Below, one piece after another: positions 1 to 7,544 of a stretch of 64,000 bases of DNA; position 1 is the first letter of the stretch, and every line of letters starts with the position of its first letter. Made by a program: the position numbers and the translations under genes. The notes under the pieces are model-generated. The model did not search any database. It had not been told where the DNA came from and saw nothing but the letters and a program-made list of their open reading frames with translations. Source of the stretch: Polynucleobacter sp. Tro8-14-1 (GTDB lineage Bacteria > Pseudomonadota > Gammaproteobacteria > Burkholderiales > Burkholderiaceae); the NCBI RefSeq assembly GCF_018881655.1, contig NZ_JACVPX010000004.1, positions 169,020 through 233,019 of the forward strand, in the 5' to 3' direction.

Positions 1-734
1 ACTTCAAATTTAGGAAGGTACTCTGAGATCGCCGGAATTTCTGGGGCACTTGGAGAGCGTTTAAGGCTGGTAATCCCTAGGGGGATCAATTTTCCAGAGC
101 GCACATAGGGTAAAGCTGCAGGAGTGCCGACAAGTGCAGTTTCAATTTGACCACCAAGTACATCGGTTAGTGCTGGTGCGGCACCTTTATAAGGGACATG
201 CAGAATATCGGTTCCCGCTTGCGTATTAAACAGTTCACCACCTAGGTGAAGTGGTGTGCCGGCACCTGATGAGGCAAAGCTCACTTTATTGGGGTTGGCT
301 TTCGCATAGGCAATGAGTTCTGGAATTGTTTTGAAAGGTGCTGAGGGGTTAGCGACAAATAAAAGTGATGAAGACGCGACTAAGCTGACAGGAGCAAAAT
401 CTTTAACGAGGTTGTAGTTCAGTTTTTTGTAAAGCGTTTCGTTAATCGCTTGGGTGCCTACCATCATCAGAAAAAGGGTGTAGCCATCGGGTTTGGAATT
501 GGCTGCATACTCAGCGGCAAGATTAGCGCCTGCGCCCGGCTTGTTTTCAATAATGATTGGTTGACCAAGGTTTTCGCCAAGTTTGGGAGTAAAACCTCTT
601 GCCAAAACATCAGAAGGCCCACCCGCAGCAAATGGAACGATTAGCTTGATGGGTTGAGTGGGATAGCTCTGCGCCTGTATGCTATTGGTAAAGCCAATGC
701 TAACTAGCGATAATGCAATAAAGATTTTTCTCAT
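1..734 (-). CDS. Bug/TctC-family periplasmic solute-binding protein (3' end outside window)
   Basis: The translation from the ATG at 732-734 starts MRKIFIALSLVSIGFTNSIQAQ, a typical Sec signal peptide, and continues with the family hallmark PIKLIVPFAAGGPSDVLAR. A GGAGA ribosome-binding site lies 7 bases upstream. Bug proteins bind small carboxylates in the periplasm, normally for a tripartite tricarboxylate (TctABC) importer, but many betaproteobacterial copies have no linked TctAB, as here. The stop codon lies beyond base 1, so about three quarters of the protein is present. It is divergent from the enolase-superfamily gene 54 bp away, which suggests it serves the same catabolic cluster. The substrate is unknown. 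Confidence 0.9.
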   Translation of the reverse strand, partial: MRKIFIALSLVSIGFTNSIQAQSYPTQPIKLIVPFAAGGPSDVLARGFTPKLGENLGQPIIIENKPGAGANLAAEYAANSKPDGYTLFLMMVGTQAINETLYKKLNYNLVKDFAPVSLVASSSLLFVANPSAPFKTIPELIAYAKANPNKVSFASSGAGTPLHLGGELFNTQAGTDILHVPYKGAAPALTDVLGGQIETALVGTPAALPYVRSGKLIPLGITSLKRSPSAPEIPAISEYLPKFE

Positions 735-788
735 GTAATGTTCTCCGTATTCTTATTGTTTATTCTTATTTAAATGTTGTGTAAAAAA

Positions 789-1934
789 ATGAAAATCACT
801 CAGGCAACCATCTTCCCGCTTTCAATTCCACTCATTGAGCCAATCAAGATGGCTAAAGAAGTGATTGTGGATGCCAAAACTGTATTGCTTTGCCTCACTG
901 ATGAAGAGGGTCGCCAAGGTTGGGGTGAGGCATCTGTTGCACCCCTCATGACTGGTGAGACTCTCGAGAGCCTATTAGCGAGCGTAAAGTATTTGGTAGA
1001 AAAAGCACGTGCAATTGAGTGGGGCGATCCTAAGGATTTTTCTAAACTGTTTGATGCAATTTTGTATGGCAATCCATCAGCTAAGTCTTGTTTGGAGATG
1101 GCATTACTTGATCTGTATACACAGAAAAATTCGATCGCGCTATGGAAATATTTGCGCTCATTTGTTGTAGGTGTTGCTTCACCGGAAGTGGCCGAGATTC
1201 CCTTGCTGCGAATGCTTGGCGGTTCACTAGAAAAAGAAATCGCTGACGCTAAATTATTTCGCGAAGCAGGATTTAAACATTGGAAAATAAAGATTGGCTC
1301 TTTATCGGTTGAAGAGGATTTACGTCGAGTCAAGGTGCTCTCAGATCTGCTAGAGGGTGACGTCATTTCGGTGGATGCTAACGGTGCCATGTCATTAGAA
1401 GGGGCTATACAGTTTTGCACCTCAAAGCAGGCGTGCAAGCTGTCATTTGCTGAGCAGCTAATTAACGCAGATTCTGCAATGGCTGATTTCGTCTTGCTCA
1501 AGCAGCAATCTCCAATTCCAATTGGCTTAGATGAATCTATCCATGGCACAGATGAGATAGAGGAATTTGTGAAGGCTAAGTCCCTTGATGGCGCCAGTCT
1601 AAAACTCATTAAAACTGGCGGTGTACTGGCGGCCTGCAAAAGTGCACAAACCTTGCGAGCAAATAATCTAAAGCTCAACTTAGCTTGCAAAGTAGCAGAA
1701 ACATCTCTAGCGGGGGCTGCAACAGCATCCATCGGTTTTGCAATAGGAGATGTGCCTTGGGGATTTAGCATGTCAAATCAATATCTACGCTTTGATATCT
1801 GCGATCGTCCATTAACGGCAACGCGTGGCCATCTTGATGTTGCTCAATTGGGCTCTGTTGGTGTCGGGATTACTCCCAACCTCGATCGCGTGAAGGATGC
1901 TGTGGCTCAAGGTTTCTCAATCACTCAATATTAA
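789..1934 (+). CDS. Enolase-superfamily enzyme, muconate-cycloisomerase / dipeptide-epimerase-like
   Basis: This is an enolase-superfamily protein of the MLE subgroup, with an N-terminal capping domain and a C-terminal barrel. The family signature residues are visible: a KxK motif in WKIKIG (near residue 168), metal ligands in SVDANGA, FAEQL and GLDESIHG, and a second lysine in LKLIKTGG. Such enzymes abstract a proton next to a carboxylate and then cyclise, racemise or epimerise. Reading can begin at 774, but the ATG at 789 gives the usual MKITQATIFPL start; neither start has a clear ribosome-binding site. Its neighbours (lactonase, hydroxyacyl-CoA dehydrogenase, Ldh-type oxidoreductase) suggest lactone or sugar-acid catabolism. 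The substrate cannot be assigned from sequence. Confidence 0.85.
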   Translation: MKITQATIFPLSIPLIEPIKMAKEVIVDAKTVLLCLTDEEGRQGWGEASVAPLMTGETLESLLASVKYLVEKARAIEWGDPKDFSKLFDAILYGNPSAKSCLEMALLDLYTQKNSIALWKYLRSFVVGVASPEVAEIPLLRMLGGSLEKEIADAKLFREAGFKHWKIKIGSLSVEEDLRRVKVLSDLLEGDVISVDANGAMSLEGAIQFCTSKQACKLSFAEQLINADSAMADFVLLKQQSPIPIGLDESIHGTDEIEEFVKAKSLDGASLKLIKTGGVLAACKSAQTLRANNLKLNLACKVAETSLAGAATASIGFAIGDVPWGFSMSNQYLRFDICDRPLTATRGHLDVAQLGSVGVGITPNLDRVKDAVAQGFSITQY

Positions 1935-2856
1935 GAACGTCAAAGGCAGCCTTCAACCTACGGGAGTAGGAGTCGGAAACACTTTTGATTTCTTCCGGTG
2001 TCCACTTTCTAAATCCTTCCCCAGCTTTCATACCTGTTTTCCCATCGGCCATAAGTTGAACTACTTTTGGAGGCAGGGCAGTGATATTGGAAAGTGAAGG
2101 ATAAATTTCCTTAGCGGCATTCGCCATTCCATCCCAGCCTGAAATTTCCTTCTGTGTCATTGGGCCTACAGCGGCGTAACGGAAGCCAAAGCTATACCTC
2201 ACGGCATCATCAATATCAGCTGGCGTAGCAATTCCTTCTTGTACGAGCGAGAGAGCTTCTCTCATCAAGGCATGTTGAATGCGGTTCGCTAAAAATCCAG
2301 GAATATCCTTCTTCACGAGGACAGGCTTCTTTTCGATAGCTCTATAAAGCTCGCAAGCGTGCTCCGCATATTTGAGTTCCGTCTTTTGTCCCATGACAAT
2401 TTCAACCAAGGGCACTACTTCTGCAGGCATGAAGTAGTGCGCGCCCATCATACGGTTTGCTGTTTTGAGTCCTTCTGCAATTTTGCTAATAGGGAAGCCT
2501 GAACTATTGCTACCAATAGGAATATCGGCCGGTACCACTTGATCAAGGTATTGAAAAACCTTTTGCTTTAGCTCTAAGTTCTCGGCAACAGTCTCAATCA
2601 CCCAGGAGAATTGATTCCAGTCCTGCCAATCCTCTAGGACGCCAATGAATTGCTGCTTCTTAATGTCAGCGTCATCTTTAGTGGCGTTGTCTCCAACCAT
2701 ACCTATTTTTTTTGCAAGGCTGATGGCTTTGTCCAAGCAAGCGTCAGCCTTATCTTTTGTTCTGCCCAATATGACTACGGGTATGTTTTGAGCAATAAAT
2801 CCAGCTGCAATGCCAGCGCCCATGATTCCGGTTCCAATAACAGCTACAGATTTCAT
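1921..2856 (-). CDS. 3-hydroxyacyl-CoA dehydrogenase family protein
   Basis: The protein is about 311 residues. It opens with a Rossmann NAD-binding motif, AVIGTGIMGAGIA, and keeps the HAD-family fold: an SNSSGFPIS stretch near the catalytic serine, MGAHYFMPAEVVPLVEIV with the catalytic histidine and glutamate region, and a C-terminal helical dimerisation domain containing GFLANRIQHAL. Members oxidise 3-hydroxybutyryl-CoA or related hydroxy acids such as L-gulonate (lambda-crystallin branch). The longer frame begins at a TTG (2865); the ATG at 2854-2856 puts the Rossmann motif right at the N terminus and is preferred. Its 3' end overlaps the convergent enolase-superfamily gene by 14 bp. The absence of CoA-pathway neighbours favours a hydroxy-acid dehydrogenase. 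Confidence 0.85.
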   Translation of the reverse strand: MKSVAVIGTGIMGAGIAAGFIAQNIPVVILGRTKDKADACLDKAISLAKKIGMVGDNATKDDADIKKQQFIGVLEDWQDWNQFSWVIETVAENLELKQKVFQYLDQVVPADIPIGSNSSGFPISKIAEGLKTANRMMGAHYFMPAEVVPLVEIVMGQKTELKYAEHACELYRAIEKKPVLVKKDIPGFLANRIQHALMREALSLVQEGIATPADIDDAVRYSFGFRYAAVGPMTQKEISGWDGMANAAKEIYPSLSNITALPPKVVQLMADGKTGMKAGEGFRKWTPEEIKSVSDSYSRRLKAAFDVLNIE

Positions 2857-2997
2857 ATTTTTCAACTTATTCGGTTAAGTTATAAACAGCTTAAATTAAT
2901 TTTGATCAACAACAACTAAAGGTTATCATTATTTATGGTTTAATTGTTTAATAATAAAACGTACTTATCCGTATAACTTACCCTAGGAGATCTCCCC

Positions 2998-3930
2998 ATG
3001 ACGATGCATAACCCTTTCCAGCCCGTTGAGAAAATTAAAACGGAAGTGTTTTCAACCATGCCAGAGAAGTTTCGCAAAAAATCCCGTACTGGATGGTCCG
3101 ATCCTAATCGTCAAGGTGCAGAGGTTGAGTGCTTTTTAGAGGGGCCTTCATTCGATCGTGAAGGCAATTTGTGGTTTGTCGATATTCCCTTTGGTCGCAT
3201 TTTCCGCATTGACACCAAGGGTGAGTGGGAGCTGATTACTCAATATGATGGTTGGCCAAACGGCATGAAATTTCATAAAGATGGGCGCGCTTTTATTTGT
3301 GACTACAAAGCAGGGTTGTTGGCACTAGATCCAAAGACTGGAAAAATTGAAACTATCTTAGGATCAATGTATAGCGAAAACTTTAAAGGTTTGAACGATC
3401 TACACTTTGCCTCGAATGGCGATTTGTATTTCACAGATCAAGGTCAGACCGGTATTGCTGACCCAACTGGTCGCGTGTTTAGATTGCGTGCCAATGGGCA
3501 ACTGGATCGTTTGGCGCTTAATGTGCCAAGCCCAAACGGCATTACTTTGAATACTCAAGAAAAGCATGTATTCGTAGCGGCCACTAGATCTCAGCAAATT
3601 TGGAGATTGCCTTTGATGGCTGACGGCTCCGTTTCCAAGACAGGTGTAGCGATACAGTTAACAGGTGGCGTTGCGGGTCCAGATGGTATTGAAATGGACT
3701 CAGAAAATGGTTTGTTGGTATGTCACCTTGGTATTGGAATCTGGAGATTTGATAACAATATGCTGCCAACCCACTTGATCTACTCTGAGAACCCACATCA
3801 CCATCATTTGGCTAATATGTGTTTTGGTGGGGCAGACGGAAAAGATCTCTACATTACCGAGTCTTTATCTGGCGATATTCTGAAAGCACGTCTGCCAGTT
3901 GCTGGTAAAAAAATGTTTGGACTTTCTTAA
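2998..3930 (+). CDS. SMP-30/gluconolactonase/LRE-family lactonase
   Basis: This is a 310-residue beta-propeller protein of the SMP-30 family, which hydrolyses sugar-acid or other lactones in a metal-dependent way. Family features are CFLEGPSFDREGNLWFVD with the metal-binding Glu near the start, KFHKDGRAFICDYKAG, LNDLHFASNGDLYFTD, SPNGITLN, and GPDGIEMDSENGLLV with the final metal-binding Asp. An AGGAG ribosome-binding site precedes the ATG at 2998. There is no signal peptide, so it is probably cytoplasmic. The gene is followed immediately by the GntR regulator and then the Ldh-type oxidoreductase and a Bug protein, which looks like one transcription unit. The lactone substrate is unknown. Confidence 0.9.
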   Translation: MTMHNPFQPVEKIKTEVFSTMPEKFRKKSRTGWSDPNRQGAEVECFLEGPSFDREGNLWFVDIPFGRIFRIDTKGEWELITQYDGWPNGMKFHKDGRAFICDYKAGLLALDPKTGKIETILGSMYSENFKGLNDLHFASNGDLYFTDQGQTGIADPTGRVFRLRANGQLDRLALNVPSPNGITLNTQEKHVFVAATRSQQIWRLPLMADGSVSKTGVAIQLTGGVAGPDGIEMDSENGLLVCHLGIGIWRFDNNMLPTHLIYSENPHHHHLANMCFGGADGKDLYITESLSGDILKARLPVAGKKMFGLS

Positions 3931-3931
3931 A

Positions 3932-4666
3932 TTGAGTGAACGATCACCGTTATATAAGTCTCTAGCCAAAACGCTAGAGCAGCGTATTTATAACGGTGAT
4001 TGGCCAGTGGGATCCGTCTTGCCTGCCGAGGCGGATCTTTGTCGGGATTTTCAGTCTAGTCGGCATACATTGCGGCATGCATTGCAAATTCTAGAGGCTA
4101 ATGGCCTTATTTATCGCCATCAAGGCGCGCCTACAAAAGTGGTGTCTAGACAGCGCTTACGCCGTTTCACCCAAAGCTATAACTCTCCAATTGATATTCT
4201 GAGTTATTCACGGGATACCTATCGTCAGAACATAGTCGAAGAATTCATTGAGCTAGATAAGTCTCTAAGTCAGATTGTTGGCGCACCGATTGGATCATCT
4301 TGGTATCACATTGGCGGAATTCGAAAGCGTCAACAGGCAGAGGAGGTCATTGCCTGGACGGATATTTATATATTGCCCCAGTTTGCTTCGTTGACAAAAG
4401 ATCCAGAACATACCCAGGTAATGGTGTACGAGCAGATTGAGGAAAAATATGGCGCCCGTATCGAGAGGGCGGAGGTAGATGTATATGCCTCTCAAGTGTC
4501 GCCAGAAATTGCGGGAAAACTCCACATCAAGCCCGACACTGCATGTCTGGTCATTATTCGCCGCTATTTTGATGATCAGGATAAATTATTTGAAGTGACG
4601 GTAACGCATCATCCGGAGAAAAAATATGTTTACAGCATGGAATTTAAAGCGAGCTCAGAGGCTTAA
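3932..4666 (+). CDS. GntR-family transcriptional regulator with UTRA domain
   Basis: The N-terminal winged helix is clear: SPLYKSLAKTLEQRIYNGDW, then VGSVLPAEADLCRDFQSSRHTLRHALQ, typical of the HutC subfamily. It is followed by a UTRA ligand-binding domain of about 140 residues ending in VTVTHHPEKKYVYSMEF. No ATG is available: the open frame begins at a TTG (3899) inside the lactonase gene, and a TTG at 3932, one base after the lactonase stop, gives the family-like start LSERSPLYKSL. I prefer 3932, but the start is uncertain. It probably controls this catabolic cluster in response to a pathway metabolite. Confidence 0.87.
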   Translation: MSERSPLYKSLAKTLEQRIYNGDWPVGSVLPAEADLCRDFQSSRHTLRHALQILEANGLIYRHQGAPTKVVSRQRLRRFTQSYNSPIDILSYSRDTYRQNIVEEFIELDKSLSQIVGAPIGSSWYHIGGIRKRQQAEEVIAWTDIYILPQFASLTKDPEHTQVMVYEQIEEKYGARIERAEVDVYASQVSPEIAGKLHIKPDTACLVIIRRYFDDQDKLFEVTVTHHPEKKYVYSMEFKASSEA

Positions 4667-4672
4667 ATCACA

Positions 4673-5722
4673 GTGAACTATTTATCTATAACTGATGCAG
4701 AGCATTTTATCTCGAGCGCACTCCAAGCAGAGAAAGTTCCTGCAAGTGATGCAGACATTATTGCCAGTCTGATGGTGCAGTCTGATCTCGTTGGCGCTGA
4801 TGGTCATGGTATTTTCCGTTTGCCGGCTTATTTAAAAAGAATTCGGGCTGGCGGCGTGAATTTAAATCCCAATATTCATATTGAGCGCGAGCAGGGTGCA
4901 ACTGCGTTGATTAATGGTGACAATGCCTTAGGGCATTTGGTGATGAATAGAGCTGTAGACCTCGCTATCGAAAAAGTGAAGCAGCACAGCGTATGTTGGA
5001 TTGGTAGTCATTACGGCAATCATTCAGGAGCTGCTTCGGTATATGTTCGTAAGTTAGCGGAGCAGGGTTATATCGGTATTTATATGGCTGTTGGTAATGC
5101 AAATCATATGGCGCCATGGGGCGGCATTGACTTATTGTTATCAACCAACCCAATTGCAATTGCAGTTCCAGCAGGCGATGGGCCAACAGTGCTTTTGGAT
5201 ATTGCAACTACTGTAGCGGCCTACGGCAAAGTAAAAGTAGCTGCGCAAAAGGGGGAGTCCATTCCAGATGATTGGATGATTGATCGCCAGGGTAAGCCAA
5301 TTACAGATCCTAAAAAATCTGCCGAAGGATCTTTATTGCCCATTGGTGGATATAAGGGTTATGGCTTAGCAGTCATGATTGGCTTGCTTGCAGGCGCACT
5401 TAATAATGCAGCAGTTGGCAAAGGAACAATTGATTTCAATGCTCACCATGACTTGGTTACAAACACGGGGCAAACGATTATTGCGGTCGATCCAAGTGCG
5501 TTTGGAAACACGGAAGAGTTTATTAACAGGGTAATTGCTTTAGTGAATGATTTGAAAAATTCATCAACATTGCCTGGCGTTAAAGATATTCGTGTGCCAG
5601 GTGAAGGCGCAGCAAAAACAATGGCAGAGAGAGGTGAAAGGGGTATCCCTGTCTCGCCCGAGCTGCTAGAGGCATTGAATGCTTGCGCTCAGGAATGCGG
5701 CATCCCCGCTTTAACGTTTTAA
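4673..5722 (+). CDS. Ldh-family (malate/L-lactate dehydrogenase type 2) oxidoreductase
   Basis: This 349-residue protein belongs to the Ldh_2 family (PF02615), NAD(P)-dependent oxidoreductases of 2-hydroxy acids or cyclic imino acids such as malate, lactate, sulfolactate, ureidoglycolate and piperideine-2-carboxylate. The characteristic motif GADGHGIFRLP with the catalytic histidine is near residue 45. The nucleotide-binding core includes NHSGAASVYVRK, the LLSTNPIAIAVPA segment, and GYKGYGLAVMIGLLAGAL. The start is a GTG at 4673, 6 bp after the regulator stop. It is co-directional with the lactonase and regulator, so it may oxidise the hydroxy acid produced by lactone opening. Confidence 0.9.
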   Translation: MNYLSITDAEHFISSALQAEKVPASDADIIASLMVQSDLVGADGHGIFRLPAYLKRIRAGGVNLNPNIHIEREQGATALINGDNALGHLVMNRAVDLAIEKVKQHSVCWIGSHYGNHSGAASVYVRKLAEQGYIGIYMAVGNANHMAPWGGIDLLLSTNPIAIAVPAGDGPTVLLDIATTVAAYGKVKVAAQKGESIPDDWMIDRQGKPITDPKKSAEGSLLPIGGYKGYGLAVMIGLLAGALNNAAVGKGTIDFNAHHDLVTNTGQTIIAVDPSAFGNTEEFINRVIALVNDLKNSSTLPGVKDIRVPGEGAAKTMAERGERGIPVSPELLEALNACAQECGIPALTF

Positions 5723-5750
5723 AAAAATACTAAATTACTGGAGGAGACAT

Positions 5751-6734
5751 ATGTTTAAAAAACTAATAAAAAACATAGTAATAAGTGCGGTAGTTGTTCC
5801 GGCGGTTGTTCCAGTATTTGCAGGGGCAGCCTGGGCTGCCTACCCAGATAAACCCATCAAAATGATGATTGGCTATGCGCCAGGAAGCTCTACTGATATT
5901 GTCGGCAGGATGATTGCCAATGATCTCAGTCTTGCTTTAAAGCAGCCCATTATTGTTGAGAATCGTGGCGGCGCAGCAGGAAGCCTAGCAGCAGATGCGG
6001 TGGCAAAAAGCGCCCCCGATGGCTACACCATCTTGTTCGCACAAAATGGCCTGGCTATTAATGTGGCAGCCAATCCAAAACTGCCGTTCAATGGCCAAAA
6101 AGATTTATTGCCGGTCGTTGGGGTCGCGGCAACTCCTCATATTCTGATTGTCAATAACAACTCACCAGCCAAGAGTGTTGCAGATTTAATAGCAATGCTT
6201 AAGGCCGAGCCAGGTAAATTGAGTTTTGGCTCTTCAGGAATTGGTAACTCCGATCATATGGCTGGCGAATTATTTTTAGCCACTACTGGATTACAAGCGA
6301 TTCATATTCCCTATAAGGGTGGCTCACCCGCTGCTACAGACTTAATGGGCGGGCAGATCGACTTTTATTTCGCAGGCATGCCAGTAGGCCTCCCTTTGTA
6401 TAAAGGCGACAAGGTAAGGGCATTGGCTGTCACCAGTAAAAATCGTTTTAGTGGCGCCCCAGAATTAGTAACGATTCAAGAGGCGGGCGTTAAGGGTTAC
6501 GAGATGGCTTTGTGGCAGGGAGTATTTGTTCCTGCCAAAACGCCTCAAGGAATCATCAAGGAGTTAAATAACTCTATTTTGAAGATCCTAGAAACCCCTG
6601 AGATGAAGGACCGCTTTCAAAAGGCTGGAGTACAAATTGCCCCGATGAATACTCAGCAATTCTCGGACCTGTATTTTTCAGACATTGCTCGCTGGAAAAC
6701 GGTGATTGAGAAGGCAAAGATCAAGCTAGATTAA
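5751..6734 (+). CDS. Bug/TctC-family periplasmic solute-binding protein
   Basis: The protein has 327 residues and a Sec signal peptide (hydrophobic stretch to about residue 26, ending GAAWA-AYPDKP). The Bug signature follows: PIKMMIGYAPGSSTDIVGR, ENRGGAAGSLAADAVAKSAPDGYT, and IPYKGGSPAATDLMGGQIDF. A strong ribosome-binding site (GGAGGAGA) lies just upstream. It is the last gene of the lactonase-GntR-Ldh unit, so it probably captures the substrate of this pathway. No TctA or TctB permease gene is present in the window, so the membrane partner must lie elsewhere. It is a different paralogue from the partial Bug gene at 1-734. Confidence 0.93.
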   Translation: MFKKLIKNIVISAVVVPAVVPVFAGAAWAAYPDKPIKMMIGYAPGSSTDIVGRMIANDLSLALKQPIIVENRGGAAGSLAADAVAKSAPDGYTILFAQNGLAINVAANPKLPFNGQKDLLPVVGVAATPHILIVNNNSPAKSVADLIAMLKAEPGKLSFGSSGIGNSDHMAGELFLATTGLQAIHIPYKGGSPAATDLMGGQIDFYFAGMPVGLPLYKGDKVRALAVTSKNRFSGAPELVTIQEAGVKGYEMALWQGVFVPAKTPQGIIKELNNSILKILETPEMKDRFQKAGVQIAPMNTQQFSDLYFSDIARWKTVIEKAKIKLD

Positions 6735-6757
6735 TCACCTGATCCTTAAAATAGAGG

Positions 6758-7459
6758 TTAAGCGCTGAGGTCAAAAACCAAGACCTCAGCGCTTTTTCCA
6801 TTAGAAATTGCCAATCGGTCTTCTTCTTGAAATAAGAGGGCATCCCCACCATCCAATGCTTGACCGTTCACATCAAGTGAGCCACGAATAAGGTGAACGT
6901 AGAATTTTCTATTGGGATCTAATGCTAGCTCGAATGATTGACCTTGATCAAAGAGTCCAGCGTAAATCTTGGCATCAGCATGAATCTTGACGGCCCCATC
7001 ATTTCCGGTAGGGGATGCGATGATGCGCAACTTCCCAGATTTTTCAATGGCGGGAATGGTTTTTTGCTCGTAGCTAGGCTCAATTTCTAAGACATTGGGC
7101 TCTATCCAGATCTGTAAAAAATGAGTAGTTTGATCTCTGGCGTGATTGAACTCGCTATGAGTAACTCCACTACCGGCGCTCATGCGTTGGACATCCCCCG
7201 GTGGGATTCCTTTGATATTGCCCATACTATCTTCGTGCGCCAACTCTCCAGATAGTACGTAACTGATAATTTCCATATTGCGATGGCTATGCTTGCCAAA
7301 ACCCATTCCTGCAGCTACGCGATCTTCATTAATGACGCGCAGATTCCCCCAGCCCATAAAGCGGGGGTCATGGTAGCCCGCAAATGAGAAGGAGTGAAAG
7401 CTTTTAAGCCAGCCATGGTCAGCATAGCCACGATCCTGGGATTTTCTAAGATTTATCAT
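6758..7459 (-). CDS. Pirin-family bicupin protein
   Basis: The 233-residue protein begins with the pirin hallmark: SFHSFSFAGYHDPRFMGWGNLRV (split here as SFHSFSFAGY and FMGWGNLRV). Metal-binding residues of the N-terminal cupin are present in FGKHSHRNMEIISYVL and GELAHEDSMGN, followed by QRMSAGSGVTHSEFN. Pirins of this class (YhhW type) have been shown to have quercetin 2,3-dioxygenase activity in vitro, but their physiological role is mostly unknown and they are often redox or stress associated. It is a single-gene unit between convergent and divergent neighbours. Its 3' end overlaps the terminator of the upstream Bug gene. Confidence 0.93.
   Translation of the reverse strand: MINLRKSQDRGYADHGWLKSFHSFSFAGYHDPRFMGWGNLRVINEDRVAAGMGFGKHSHRNMEIISYVLSGELAHEDSMGNIKGIPPGDVQRMSAGSGVTHSEFNHARDQTTHFLQIWIEPNVLEIEPSYEQKTIPAIEKSGKLRIIASPTGNDGAVKIHADAKIYAGLFDQGQSFELALDPNRKFYVHLIRGSLDVNGQALDGGDALLFQEEDRLAISNGKSAEVLVFDLSA
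6760..6798 (+). terminator. Strong hairpin terminator overlapping the end of the convergent pirin gene
   Basis: A perfect 13-bp inverted repeat, AAGCGCTGAGGTC at 6760-6772 and GACCTCAGCGCTT at 6782-6794, encloses a 9-base loop and runs into a T-run on the plus strand. It sits 25 bp after the Bug stop codon. The hairpin lies within the last codons of the minus-strand pirin gene, so the pirin C terminus (VLVFDLSA) is encoded by the terminator of its neighbour. Confidence 0.8.
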
Positions 7460-7544
7460 GTTTTAGGGCGTTAAAGGACTAGTTGAAGGATTCAGAATAA
7501 GCCTATTATCATTAGCTTTAATGATATTTGTCGATCGGTAGCAA

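Noticed and set aside
450..644. Short plus-strand frame opposite the Bug gene
   Set aside because: Antisense shadow of a clear Bug coding sequence, with no homology signal.
800..1771. Long antisense open frame (323 codons) opposite the enolase-superfamily gene
   Set aside because: It lies wholly inside a gene with clear family motifs, its translation is Ser/Ala-rich without domain signal, and it has no ribosome-binding site.
2866..2997. Possible GntR operator before the SMP-30 gene
   Set aside because: The AT-rich region has GTATAAC- and TTATAA-like pieces but no convincing symmetric site, so no operator is claimed.
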